Assembly: GCA_977017575.1 (NCBI GenBank)
Contig: CDRNVI010000014.1
Coordinates: 372,001-436,000 of the forward strand
Source: Paramoeba atlantica
Lineage: Eukaryota > Discosea
Reading direction: 5' to 3'
Length of the DNA: 64,000 bases
Position numbers and translations under genes: made by a program. Under the pieces are notes generated by a model. The model had not been told where the DNA came from and searched no databases. It worked only from the letters and a program-made list of their open reading frames with translations. Below, piece by piece: positions 29,071-39,212 of the stretch (position 1 is the first letter of the stretch; every line of letters begins with the position of its first letter).

Positions 29071-29290
29071 ATCAACAAAATAAAGTCTCCTAAATTTCTT
29101 ATCGTAAACTTATAGTATACTCCATGCGTTCCTAGATTCTAATATTCATTTATATGATGATGAGGCACCGAGAAATTTAGCGGCTTTAGCTTCTGTTGAA
29201 GTGTTTCCTCTTAGGAATACCCCATCTTGAGTAGCCACGACAATCTCAAGATGCTTCTTTTTTTGACTATTAAAAATATCTTTTTTTTTA

Positions 29291-30205
29291 AAGGTCTTAC
29301 AATAAGGTATATATATATGTATATATGTTATGAAAATGCGCCAATTACTATCTCAAGTTCTGAAAAATCTATCCTGACTGCAGGCTTTAGAAACTCTGCC
29401 CCTCTTTAGAAACTCTTTATATAGCGAACTGGAGCGCCCCCTTGTCCTTCTCAAGGTAATTCCGAAGTTGTGAATATAGTATGGCACCATTTTGCTCCTG
29501 TAGCAAAAGTTGTAGCTCAAGCTGAAGCTGCTGTCGAGGTACGCTTCCCGCATCTGCGAGGGCCATTAACAGCGACTTCGTATTGAAATGGAGGGATCCA
29601 CCAGAGAGGATGGGAATACATCTGAATTTTTCTTTCGCGATTTTATTTGTTGCGACATAAGTATCGTGTTTTCGTTTGATGGCGTCCCGGAATAGCTTAT
29701 TGCATTTCGTTCCCAAATTTGAAGGCGCTAATTCATGTACCACGGTGAAATCGTAATATATTTCTCCATCATTCCAGTAAATTACGAGATCTGGTCCAGA
29801 GCGGCGAAAAGATTTCCCTCCGCACACTTTACTATGTGTCTGCCTGTATTCCGGCCCGACTACTTCATTGCATTGCGTGCACCGATACGTTGAATATAGG
29901 CGCGGTTCCTTCTCACAAGGAATACCAGCTTTCAAGCTTAACTCATAGAGGAAATTCACTAGCGTGCTATGTTTCACGGTTGCGTTGAGCCCTGAGCCTT
30001 TTGTGCAGCCTGCTATGTGCGTCAGAATGGAACCGGATGTTAGTAGAACTTTGCATCCTGGGCATAACATTCGGGGTGGAAGTTCCGGATGAGTTAGACC
30101 TAGCCTAGGTAAAAGTGCCAGAGTGAATAGATGAGATGGCACAAACCGTGCGCTTGACATGATCCATGCGTAGTTTCCTTTATGCGTCGTTGCTTGCAAT
30201 ATAGA
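29291..30205 (-). pseudogene. LINE-A copy A7, RLE end
   Basis: The frame from about 30205 to the stop at 29417 reads KGNYAWIMSSARFVPSHLF, MLCPGCKVLLTSGSILTHIAGC, CTQCNEVVGPEYRQTHSKVC and the endonuclease core RSGPDLVIYW with IYYDFTVVHE. The second cysteine pair after the CCHC cluster reads TKGSG where other copies have a Cys-containing TKCTG or VQCSG, so one ligand is lost. The 3' UTR (29291-29416) has a TATA-rich stretch, then TATTGTAAGACCTTT and an A9 run. The first residues of the frame at 30206-30250 come from a 38-bp duplication of the endonuclease core and are not native. Confidence 0.8.
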
Positions 30206-30243
30206 AGGCGCTAATTCATGTACCACGGTGAAATCGTAATATA
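30206..30243 (-). repeat. 38-bp duplicate of the A7 endonuclease core
   Basis: The plus-strand stretch beginning GGCGCTAATTCATGTACC is a second copy of 29725-29762. It joins the truncated upstream end of A7 to the A8 fragment. Together with the 243-bp and 196-bp repeats it shows that A7 material was copied several times locally. Confidence 0.75.
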
Positions 30244-30249
30244 TTACCA

Positions 30250-30440
30250 CCTACCCAATTCGCATCCGGAATGTAGTCTCGAAGCTGGGACACCACCGTA
30301 TATGCTGAAAACTTCTCAATCTCAAGCTGAAAGGCATCACGTACGGTTTCGTATTTTTGGCCGGATCTTTGTGCTAGTGATTTCAGAAGGAACTTTGTAT
30401 CGTTGTGGAGGAGTCCGCAGTCTGACGCTGCTAGAGTCCT
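30250..30440 (-). mobile_element. LINE-A fragment A8 (A2 subgroup C-terminus)
   Basis: The minus strand reads ASDCGLLHNDTKFLLKSLAQ, then VRDAFQLEIEKFSAYTVVSQ and RDYIPDANW, the counterpart of the A2 C-terminus (TTDCGLLHSDTKALLKALAH, REYIPKENW). It is cut at 30440, where a proline-rich unrecognised frame begins. Confidence 0.75.
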
Positions 30441-31060
30441 CAGGCTTCTTTTTCTGCATTATCACTTTGATTCGAGGCTTGCGGGGTGTCGGCAGCGGCA
30501 AGGGTAGTGGTGTCGGAGACGGCAATGGTGGTGGTAACACCGGGTCCGATCGCGGTGTATTCGTTTGGGGGGACGACGGCTCCCGCAATGTGAGGGGCGG
30601 AGGTGGCGACGGCGAAAGCGCTTCAGTCGGCGGAAGGGTCGTCGGCCCTCGAAATGCGAGCGGTGTAGGAGGCAACGAAGATCGCGGAGATGGCGGAGGC
30701 GTCGGCGCAGACGGCGGAGGTGAGGGTGCCCGAGGTTTTTTTTTTTTTTTTTATTGTGATTTCGCAGCTGCGACACGATCGATCTATCACTCGATCTATC
30801 AATCTATAACTTTTCTCTCTCCGTATCCCCCTAACGGGGACTCTGACTTTCTTCACTCACTTTTCAAATCGCGAGGAATTGGCTGGCCCGAATGTCGCTG
30901 CTTGTTGTCATCCGTTGAAGTCGTGGCGCAGAAAACCTCACGAGCGAATTCACAAATGGTCCGAGCAGAAAGAGATTTTAGAGGCTCAAGAACTATCTGC
31001 AAATCCACTGCCGAGAGATGCGGTCCGGTCCATCGAGAATACACCGATTTTCGTTTCCTG
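30441..31060 (-). pseudogene. Unrecognised proline-rich gene copy, broken
   Basis: Two parts share features with 33035-33859. The left part (30452-30740) reads as a long Pro/Thr/Ser-rich segment (PPLPSPTPLPLPLPTPRKP). The right part (30853-31060) reads SAVDLQIVLEPLKSLSARTI and ends in a stop followed, about 110 nt later, by AATAAA within an A18 run at about 30737-30754, so the right part may be a retrocopied 3' end. The two parts are separated by this A run. A9 interrupts the right part at CCTGAG. I do not recognise the family and assign no function. Confidence 0.4.
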
Positions 31061-33015
31061 AGCCCATACAGCATGGGGTAATGCTGAAAGGTGGTTGCGA
31101 GCAAGTCGTCCACAAGCTGCACGCACTTTACAAGGAGGAGTACGCTATTCTATCAATCGACCTAAAAAACGCGTTCAACTCGCCTTCTCGTGACGACATT
31201 GCAAGATCCGTGTTTGCATTTCATACGCTAAAGCCTTTTCACAAGTTCTTCCACGCTGAATACGCAGAGCCCTCAGAAATGCTGTTCTATGGTTCTGATG
31301 GACAGCTTTTTGGGACCGTAAGCAGTACAGCTGGGGTACGACAGGGATCTTCTCTTTCAACGTTATACTTCTGTTCTTTTCTCCAACCACTGCTAGAAAC
31401 TCTGGCGCATGAGTTCCCTGAGCTACGCATTTACGCCTACATAGATGACGTCAATTTCGCATCGAAAGACGCTCAGCTCCTTTCGGATGCGTACCTTCGT
31501 CTAAATCAGCTTGTGTCCGAGAAGCATCTACAAATGGCGTACAACAAGTGTGTGTGGTTCACAGGCACAGCAAATATTGCTCTTCCGGAACAGCTTGCAT
31601 TGGATGGTGTCCAATCTGAAACCGAAGCGTGTAAGGTCCTGGGTGCGTATATAGGGCGGGACGAACGAGTCAGTGAGCGTCTTCTTCATAAATTGGAAAA
31701 ACATGGCACAATATTTCGACGACTAAAAAACATGGGTGCAAACAACATTTCGCTCCACTTGTTATCTAGATGCGTTAATGTACGACACGGCTATCACACT
31801 CGAGTGCACGGACCTGATGCGACTGAACAACTTACCGAGAAATTTGATGAAGCAGTCAATGATGTCCTGCAGTCATGGTTCGGGAAATTGTTAGCTAATC
31901 AGATTGCATGGGTTCGTCTTCCTGTCAAGTTGGGGGGGCTAGGGCTAACTCCAACCGTGCCAATCCGCGAGGCGGCGTATCGGAACTCCAAACGCGTTGC
32001 TCTTGAGCATTTTAACTTTGTTTCAGCTCGGGCAACCGTTGTGGTGTCACCTGCGCCTCTTGGGGAGGAGCACACTCCAGATGACGAAAGCACAACTGCA
32101 GCTATTCACCACAACCAAGTAAGAGAACGAATTCTACAAGATCCTGCACAAGCCAGGATAGTATCTGCCACTTGTGAAAAAGGAAACTACGACTGGCTCG
32201 TCTCCTCGTCTCGTCTGGTCCCATCTCATTTATTCACCCTTTCTGTTCTTCCCCGACTTGGTCTCCCACACCCCGACATACCGTGCAATCTCCAGTGCCC
32301 TGGCTGCAACATTCTCCTTGACTCTTCTTCAGCTCTGCGACACATCCCCGCGTGCACTAAATATACAGGAAACAATGCAACCACGAAACATAATGCCCTG
32401 GTTCGTCACGTACACGAGCTCGCGTTGAAGGCCGGCTTGCCATGTGAAAGAGAACCCCGCCAATTCACCTCATATCGATGTACGGCGTGCTCTGAAAGTT
32501 TTGCACCGCACCAAAAGCGCAATCATGAGCGAAAATGCGGAACAGGAAGGATACAACGCTCCGGACCCGACTTAGTAATATACTGGGCATCTGGCGAGAA
32601 ATATTACGATCTGACAATTGCTCATGAGTTAAGCCCCTCCAATCAAGGCAAGCGCGGCCATCGCTTGATGCAAGATGCGATCAAACGAAAGCAAGTAACG
32701 TACGTCAATTCGGGTTTAATACCGGGAAACAAATTTGAATGCCTTCCCTTGCTTTCCGGTGGAGCGCTGCATCGCAATACAGAAAATCTTCTCAAGACGC
32801 TGGCGGATAGGGGCCAACTTCCGCGTATGTCCGTGATTTCAGAATTCAAATTGTATCTACAGGAGTTAAACGGGGCAGCTGCCCACTCGCAGCTTCGGCA
32901 ATACCTTCCTCACAAGAACAGTGGGGAGGACTACGGGTTTTAAAGGTTTTTCAAAAGTTCAAGGTCATAGTGGCTGGCAGATTTGGATGGAGAGGTAGGA
33001 TTTAGAGTTAACCCC
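31061..33015 (+). mobile_element. LINE-A copy A9, 5'-truncated
   Basis: The match to other LINE-A copies starts at PIQHGVMLKGGCEQ (31061) and runs to the natural stop, then a 3' UTR to about 33015-33028 ending in C8 A9. It is inserted in the unrecognised proline-rich gene: the left flank ends TTTCCTGAG, and TTTCCTGAG recurs on the right at about 33077. Confidence 0.8.
31066..32943 (+). pseudogene. A9 RT palm through RLE, open frame, N-terminus missing
   Basis: Motif A AILSIDLKNAFNSPSRDD, motif B AGVRQGSSLSTLYF, motif C IYAYIDDVNFAS, KCVWF, then thumb (NVRHGYHTRVH, GGLGLTPT), LQCPGCNILLDSSSALRHIPACTKYTG, CTACSESFAPHQKRNHERKC, and the endonuclease core RSGPDLVIYW with YYDLTIAHE. The frame is continuous for about 620 residues. 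The second Cys of the TKC pair reads TKY. The residues before PIQHGV in this frame come from the flanking sequence. Good preservation suggests a fairly young insertion. Confidence 0.85.
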
Positions 33016-33034
33016 CCCCAAAAAAAAAGATACT

Positions 33035-33859
33035 TTATGTGATTTGACGCACCGGTGTAGACGTTGGATCTATTGCTTTCCTGAGCAGAAAAGGATTTTT
33101 GGCGCTCGAAAGAAACGCAAACATGATGTTAACCCAACGTCCAATACTCAAACTCTGCGCAGCAGTTTTACGAATTGTACCTGTCGTCACGCACGTCGAC
33201 TTGTCCCTCGGCACTTCGACATCCGTTGAAATCATAGCGCAAAGAACCCCGCAAAGAATGATTTGGCACATGGTCCGAGCAGAAAGAGATTTTAAAGGCT
33301 CAAGAACTATTTGCGACACATCCGTTGCCGAGATATGCGAACCTTCCCCCCGAGAATACACCAACGCATTCTGTTTCCTGAGCAGAAAAGGACTTTTGGC
33401 GCTCGAAAGAAACATAAACTTGATGTCATTCCAATGACCGATCCACACAAATTGTGTAACAACTCCATGGATTTCGTCGAACAATTCCCACGTTGACGTG
33501 TCCGAAGGCACTCTACTTCCTCGAAATCCTCCGCGCACTCCGATCGTCGCTTGCGGCGCCCCAGCGCCCAGGTACATAAAAGTGAAGGTTGTCAGAATAA
33601 GAAAAGTCAGCACCCGAGGTGGCGATGGCGTCGATGGTGCGGGGGGTGGAGACTTCTTTGAGGGCGAAGCGGTCGGATGCGTCCCCACGACAGCGATGGT
33701 TGGAGGAGACTTTGGGGCAACAGGCGCTGTCTTTTTCCTGCGGCGAACGGGGGCGAGAGGCAAAATCACAGGAGCTACTCCTGTTTCCTTTGCCTTGGAG
33801 CGGGTGACCACTCCCATGAAGAAGTAAGAATAAGTAAAAAAAAAGCAACAAGTCAACAA
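33035..33859 (-). CDS. Unrecognised proline-rich ORF with internal duplication (274 aa)
   Basis: An ATG at 33817 gives MGVVTRSKAKETGVAPV. Basic (RRRKKTAP) and Pro-rich stretches follow, then one hydrophobic segment (VLTFLILTTFTFMYLGAGA), then IVLEPLKSLSARTM, shared with 30853-31060. LSSAKSPFLLRK and LSSAKNPFLLRK, about 95 residues apart, come from a DNA-level duplication with the same similarity in all frames, so this frame may not be the real one. It could be a host gene family or an accessory transposon frame; I do not recognise it. 33860-34133 to the right has no gene, only short palindromes (TATACATATATGTA; CCCCCTCCGGGGGG). Confidence 0.3.
   Translation of the reverse strand: MLTCCFFFTYSYFFMGVVTRSKAKETGVAPVILPLAPVRRRKKTAPVAPKSPPTIAVVGTHPTASPSKKSPPPAPSTPSPPRVLTFLILTTFTFMYLGAGAPQATIGVRGGFRGSRVPSDTSTWELFDEIHGVVTQFVWIGHWNDIKFMFLSSAKSPFLLRKQNALVYSRGEGSHISATDVSQIVLEPLKSLSARTMCQIILCGVLCAMISTDVEVPRDKSTCVTTGTIRKTAAQSLSIGRWVNIMFAFLSSAKNPFLLRKAIDPTSTPVRQIT
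33076..33411 (-). repeat. Two copies of a 33-nt motif shared with 40069-40376
   Basis: On the minus strand TCGAGCGCCAAAAATCC continues into TTTTCTGCTCAGG at about 33078-33109, and a near copy lies at about 33376-33408. On the plus strand at 40069, 40187 and 40343 are relatives of the form AGAGCGCCAAAAATCTTTTT followed by CAGCTCGGG. Five copies in two loci and both orientations; function unknown. Confidence 0.6.
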
Positions 33860-34133
33860 GACGATACGATTTTAATTTTTCTGGGTACTGGCAATGGCAG
33901 TGGCAACTGATTATCTTTTTTTTTTACTCTTAGAGTTTAGGAAAGAATTGCTTGAAGAAAATATTTATTCTTTGACCGTGGCCCTACGGGGCACATATAC
34001 ATATATGTACCTGATTTTGCCCCCTCCGGGGGGAACCATGTAATTATACTTTTAGCATACTATACTATACATTATTTTACTCTAGTGACTTATAACCTTT
34101 TTCCACTCGCAAAAGGAAAGTTGCGATGACACA

Positions 34134-34803
34134 TTTTTTTTTTTTTTTTTTGCAATTAATAAGGGGGGAGAAGTATGAAACGCGGCATTGCCTCTATATT
34201 ACCCAATACATGAACCATGAAGGTCCATTGGGGGGGGTATATGATTTGTAAACAAGCAATCAAATTAGCAATTTCACATGTTGTAGCCCAAAACTAGTAA
34301 TTCAACCTGCCTTAAGTTATTTATGATTCTGATAACAATAATAATAAAAAAGGAAGCAATCCACGCCCAATCCATCCGCGCGTTCCGGACCGGGTCTTTC
34401 GACCTCTCCACGGCCTGACTTGTGAACCCTTCCCTTGCTATACGGGAGGGCGCAGGCGCGGGCCTGTGTCGACAGCGACACGGTCGCGAAACAGGATGCT
34501 GGCCGACGGGGAGGAGATTCACTGCCCGTGTACTACCTCACTTGGGGTACCTAGCCCTCGCGGGCTAGGCGTGAGTATAGACTCTGTCGACACAACCAAC
34601 ATCCGGACCAGAGGATGCAAGAGAGGATAGAAGCGGGTCCGTAGGTATATGTATAGGTCTATGTCGCTACCATTGGATCCGTTGGATCTGGCACGCAGAT
34701 ACGCGAAACCATCATTCTGGCTTGTGATCTCATTAACGCAACGTTCAGCTCCGTAAGGAGTTCATTTCGTGCTTGGCTGCGAGACATGAGTTCTTTCGAC
34801 GCC
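34134..34803 (-). mobile_element. LINE-B copy B1, 5'-truncated 3' end
   Basis: Poly(A) (T run 34134-34151 on the plus strand), the conserved 3' UTR with its folded core (about 34370-34610), and about the last 45 codons (MMVSRI-type end, about 34664-34803). Its truncated 5' end abuts the poly(A) of B2 directly. Beyond its own poly(A) lies unrelated AT-rich DNA, so this copy is the left end of the train. Confidence 0.85.
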
Positions 34804-35067
34804 TTTTTTTTTTTTTTTTTTTGCAGATAATAGGGGGGGAAGAGTACGAGTTCAGACTTTATATATGTATGTACGGTATGACTTTCTCACTTACTTTCCT
34901 ACTTGCTCAACTTCTTTCCCTAACTTTCCCCCATTTTTAAAACGAGCAAAAAATATAACTAGCAAATACATGCTTTCCCATCTTACCCACTTCCCCTTAC
35001 CAATCTTACCAGCTTTCCAGGGAGGGTAAGGTCTCCCTCTGCTAGGAGGGACAGACTTTCCCCTAAC

Positions 35068-35310
35068 CATTCGCGCGTTCCGGACCGGGTCTTTCGACCT
35101 CTCCCAGCTTGCCTTGTTAACCCTTCTCTTGTTGTACGAGAGGGCGCAAGCAATGGGCCTGTGCCGACAGCGGCACGGTCGCGGAGCATGATGCTGGCCG
35201 ACGGGGAGGGAACAAAGCTCCCAGCCCTTGTCTTACCTCACTTGGAGTACCTAGACCTGGCGGACTAGGCGTGAGCGTAGACCCTGTCGGCATCGACCGG
35301 CATCCGGACC
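35068..35310 (-). promoter_or_regulatory. Folded 3' UTR core of B2
   Basis: Stems visible in DNA: CCTTCTC/GAGAGG, GTGCCG/CGGCAC (35161-35176) and GATGCTGG/CCGGCATC. In B3 the first two read CCTTCCC/GGGAGG and GTGTCG/CGACAC, so pairing is preserved by changes on both sides. It lies between the stop codon and the poly(A) and is probably the element the RT recognises, by analogy with R2. Confidence 0.7.
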
Positions 35311-35331
35311 GGCAGTTTGTGTCCCCACGGC

Positions 35332-38300
35332 CTATGTCACTACCATAGGATCCGTGGGATCCGGCACGCAGATGCGTGAAACCATCATTCTGGCTTGGGA
35401 ACGCATCAGGGCAATGTTGAGCTCCGTTAGGAGGTCATTTCGCGCTTGGCTCCGTGAGAGAAGCTCTTTTGACGCATTAGCCCGTTGTGCTCCGATATTA
35501 CGGAGAACCGAGAGCGCACTTTCGCTCCAAGAGCCAAAGGATTCGACGACCATAGCTTCGAAAAGGTGTCCCGCATCTTCCGCTTCTTGTCGCTGCCTCG
35601 CCTTCGTCTCGGCGTACTGACCGGCAAAAGATCCTGGTGTCACCAAGCTAGCAGTACGGACTAGGTCCAAATACTTCATTTGCTGTGCATGTGTGACTGC
35701 AAAATCTAATACCATTCCTTGCGCCAGAACTCACTTTTCCAGAGAGCCAGTAGGAAGAAAAACGTCCGCGGGTCTAGTGAGAGCGCCACCTGGGCCTCGG
35801 TTTCCCAGACTCTTTTCTCTTTGTGGTTGAAGAAAGGCCTTGCTGCAGAAAGAAGTGAACTGATGTGCCAGGGCGTTGTGGCGGGATATCAAACCGTGTC
35901 CGTTTTTACATAGTATGGCGTGCTCTCCATTCTTTAGCAATGGGAGGGTGCAGCCTTCTGCTGGGCATGTTCGATCTTCCGGGAAGACGTCCATTCCAAG
36001 CCACCAACGCGAAAGAGTCCTGAACTCAGTTTTAGTAAAAGCGTAACCTCTGCTCTTTGAGGGTACTACGAAGGCCCAGTTTCCTGCTCCTCTTCCCGAT
36101 TGTGAAACCCACCGGGCCCTGGTTCTTGCCTCTGCTTTTCGGTATGCTGCCGTGAACTCCTGCTCTGATATTGCTTCACTCAGATGTTTTTGACGAGGGA
36201 CAATTGTTTCCGGTTCAGAAACATCTGCGGGGAGTGGTGGTACCAGCGATGAGCCGAGTTTGCGCTTTGTGGGCCGGGAACTGGGGCTTCGCTTGTTGTT
36301 TTGGCGTTCCGGTATGAGAGAGGGCGGTTTAAGGATACGTCCCGTCTTTTCATCGACCAGCTCGACTCCTGCCTTATTATTCACGTCGCGAACAGCAGCG
36401 GCAAATCCTTGGGCTTCCGTGGGGTCCCATTTGTCTATTTCTGCGGCGAATGCGACAGAGGAAACGTAGGCGGCCGACTGATGTAGGGCTGAAGATCGGA
36501 GGCCGAATCCCCCGTGACGTTTGGGTCTTTGTATTTGGTCCTTGGCATTAGCATCGAGGGGAAAGAGTGCAATTTCGACAGCCTCTGTTAAGTGTTTGTC
36601 GAGCTCTTGAGGCAGTTCTCCGAGAGCTTGCGGGGGGGTAGTCCTTAGAGCGTGAACCATCTGGCAAAAGCCGGCACATTGTCGTATTAAGGAGAGGGCG
36701 ACTTGGGGATCTTCTATCAGCGTTGTGGCCCCTAGGGTTTCGCTGGCTGGATCGATGGCATGGGTCCTAAGGAAGTCCGTACAGTGTTCTGCCGAGCCAA
36801 CTGGGGTACCTAGGATCTCAAAATTGCCGTCGTACCGTATCTTTTCGCTTGGTATGTCCGGAAATAAAGTCGACGTATGTGCTGATGCTGGGGGTGTGAT
36901 AATCTCGCACTTGGAGAGGTTTAGAAAAAGTCCCCACTTTGGACCGACCTCTGCTAGAATGTCCAAAGCTTTTCTGACTTCCTGGGGTTCCCCTATTAGC
37001 ACCCCGTTGTCGAGGTACCAAAGCTGATTTAGAAGATGAGACCTGGATGCTATGTCCTCCGTTACCTCTGCCAATACCAACGAAAATAATAGGGGGCCCA
37101 GGGGATCTCCTTGCTGTACTCCCTCCGCTGAGGGGATAAAGGAATTATCAAAGGTAAGGCAGCTGGGGTTTGCGTAACACCACTCCACCCATGGTGACAG
37201 CTCGGGAAAATGCTTACGTGTAAGGAAAATAAAAGCTGGTCTGCTCACGTTATTGAATGCGTTTCGGAGGTCTACTTTGCAGAAAGTTATATTGTCGTTT
37301 TCCAGATTGTTGAACATTAGTCGGCGGCAGAGATGAATGACTCGCTCTGATCCGGCAGCCGCTGCAACCCCGTACTGCCTGCGACCGAAGAAGGATCCCG
37401 CCTTTTCTTTTGCGGAGACGCAGGCAGCTTTGCTCACCATCCGTCGAAGGGTTTCTCCTGCTGCAATAGGTCTCACGTCGTCCTCTCCCTTTTCTAGTGC
37501 ACAAAGTCTGGCTCCTGCGAAGAAAGGGTGTGCTTCGTCAGGAGCTTTACCCGCCAGGAGATGATTCGCGAAGGAAGTGAGTGCTGAGAGGGAGTTTAAA
37601 TTATGGTCCACATGTTCTAGGATCGCTGCTTGCAGATGTTCTGGTCGTAGCCCCATGGTTCCAGCTGAAGATCCGCGGCGAAAACCGTTAACAACTTTCT
37701 TTACCTCCGATTCGTCAAGTTGCAAAATGCTTTCTTCCAATGGTGGAAACGGGCAGGTGATGGGATTCCCGTGAGGACTAGGGTGTTTTTCCTCTAGCTT
37801 TTGAAATGTTTCGGCGTTGTAAGGGGCTAGTGGCGCGGCGGTAAGTGCAGCCATTCCCCGGGAGTATTCACCTTGACGGGTTAGAATTTCTGCTCGTATG
37901 GCAGCCTTCTCCGCTTCGTTCTCATTGCTGAGAGTGTTCCCTTTGGAAGGCTTTCTTTCGTGATCAGAGACAGCCTCGTCCCATAGGGTGGCGTGTTGTC
38001 CTGCAATCCAGAGTTCCATTCGCTTCAGGACGTAAGAGGAATATGAAATGTGGGCTTTGCGTCCTCCTCGGTGTGGAGCTGGAAGTACACACTTCGGGAG
38101 CATGGCAAGGAGCGTCCACGCCCTGGCCGAATTTTCATCTACCGCGGAGGAAAGGGCTGCTGTCAGTATCTTAGACCATAAGTGTCGACATCGATGCGGA
38201 ACGTCCTTGCACGTGATTATTGGGGTTGTACACACTGTCTCCAGCGGTGGTAGGTTGTCTGTGCCCTGAACATCGTAAATAGCCTCGCCTAGGCACTCTG

Positions 38301-39057
38301 ATGTTTGTGAGGGTGAAGTTGTTTGCACAGCTCGTCCTTTGCAGTGCTTCGGGTGTGATGTTAACTTGTTGACGTCGTAATGTCGGCCGCATGCGTTGCA
38401 GAGGAATCGTCCCTCTTTCTCCCACCATTCGTTGGACACGCTGTTCCCGTGTCGGTAAGCTACATGGTTGTAGTAAGACTGCCATTGTCCGCCGTGGGCT
38501 TGGGTTGTCCAGGAGCAGTTTTCTGCAGGGCATTCTCGTTGTCCAGGGTGATCTTGGGAGGGCGGTGCTTCGCTGTGGTGTGATCGATGTGGGGTTGTAG
38601 GTGCTATCGTTTCCTCTTTTCTTGGCGTAGCCTTTTCTCGCACTTTTTGATGAGATTTCGCGATTCCTCGAGTGTGCCCCTTAGCGTTTGAAGGTGTCAT
38701 GCATGATTTGCGTCGGGCAAACTTTTTTGTAACGGAGTCTCCGTCGGACTGCGTCTCTTGGCCTGATTCGAGGACTCGTGAATGGATTGTTTCCTCGTCG
38801 CCGATATTTTCTTGTCCTGTGTCGGGTGTTTGTTTTTCGGCTGAAATCAGGGCCGCATTTTTATGCCATCCGTCCGGAATGTTGGTAGGGATCGGTGTTG
38901 CATAGAGCAAATCATTGTACGTACTCGGCTGCTTGATCAGGTGAGCATTTCCAGCGAATTGATCCCAGGATCCTGTTTCGTGTGATACTTCCTCACGTAA
39001 AAACGACTCATCATCCATCGAGGGGGGTGTTTCATGTAAGGGATCGCCTCCCGACAT
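35332..39057 (-). pseudogene. B2 protein: zinc fingers, RT, RLE; one stop and a changed catalytic box
   Basis: From ATG 39057 the protein carries two zinc fingers (ECPAENC...HVAYRH; CNACGRHYDVNK...HC), RT landmarks (SSAGTMGLRPEHL, VRPIAAGETLRRM, motif A CKVDLRNAFNNVSR, motif B EGVQQGDPLGPLLF) and the RLE end (CPAEGCTLPLLKNGEHAILC, RPADVFLP, LDFAVTHAQQ). The YxDD box reads YLDN instead of the YLDD of B3, B5 and B7, which should abolish polymerase activity. A TGA at about 35727 replaces the GGA of B8 within GSLEKGVLAQG. B2 is therefore probably dead although 99 percent or more identical to B8. Confidence 0.9.
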
Positions 39058-39105
39058 TAAAAGGAACCGCGTACCTGGAAAAGAGATGAAATAAGGAAAA
39101 TAATT

Positions 39106-39141
39106 CAACAAGGTACAGAAACTGTATCTTTATCGTTAAAG
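39106..39141 (-). other. SL-like leader of B2
   Basis: 36 nt beginning CTTTAACGATAAAG, containing GATACAGTTTCTGTAC and ending CCTTGTTG. Identical to the leaders of B3, B5 and B7. It resembles kinetoplastid SL exons, including a 16-nt exact match with the T. cruzi SL as I remember it. Two small hairpins are possible: CTTTA-ACGA-TAAAG and TACAG-TTT-CTGTA. It is followed by a pyrimidine-rich tract ending CCAG, like a trans-splice acceptor. Confidence 0.8.
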
Positions 39142-39212
39142 TTTTTTTTTTTTTTTGTTCGGGTCGAAGACCCATGGTTCCGGCGGAGGAGCCGCGGTGA
39201 AAACTATTCACG
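39142..39212 (-). mobile_element. 54-nt internal LINE-B fragment with its own poly(A)
   Basis: After an A run of about 15 (minus strand, 39142-39156) come about 54 nt matching B3 at 47223-47277, within the RT fingers (SSAGTMGLRPE). A tail was added at an internal site (after CCGAAC) and the 5' end is truncated. It sits between the SL of B2 and the end of DIRS-2, another insertion placed exactly in front of an SL-like leader. Confidence 0.75.

Larger units (their letters stand above)
34804..39141 (-). mobile_element. LINE-B copy B2, full length, SL-headed
   Basis: Poly(A) at 34804-34822, 3' UTR, a long reading frame, a 49-nt 5' UTR and the 36-nt SL-like leader at 39106-39141. With B8 it forms a subfamily whose 3' UTR differs from the rest outside the folded core. 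The SL is preceded (minus-strand sense) by an A run belonging to a 54-nt fragment of a B3-like element. Confidence 0.9.

Noticed and set aside
29071-29290. DIRS-1 end fragment (TTCTTATCGTAAACTTA)
   Set aside because: Only about 15 bp resemble the DIRS-1 right end; the rest does not match.
30457-30740. Glycine-rich plus-strand protein
   Set aside because: It is the complement of the proline-rich stretch; composition alone keeps several frames open.
33560-33640. Envelope-like membrane protein at the hydrophobic segment
   Set aside because: A single hydrophobic stretch in a frame that may not be real; no signal peptide, cleavage site or cysteine pattern supports it.
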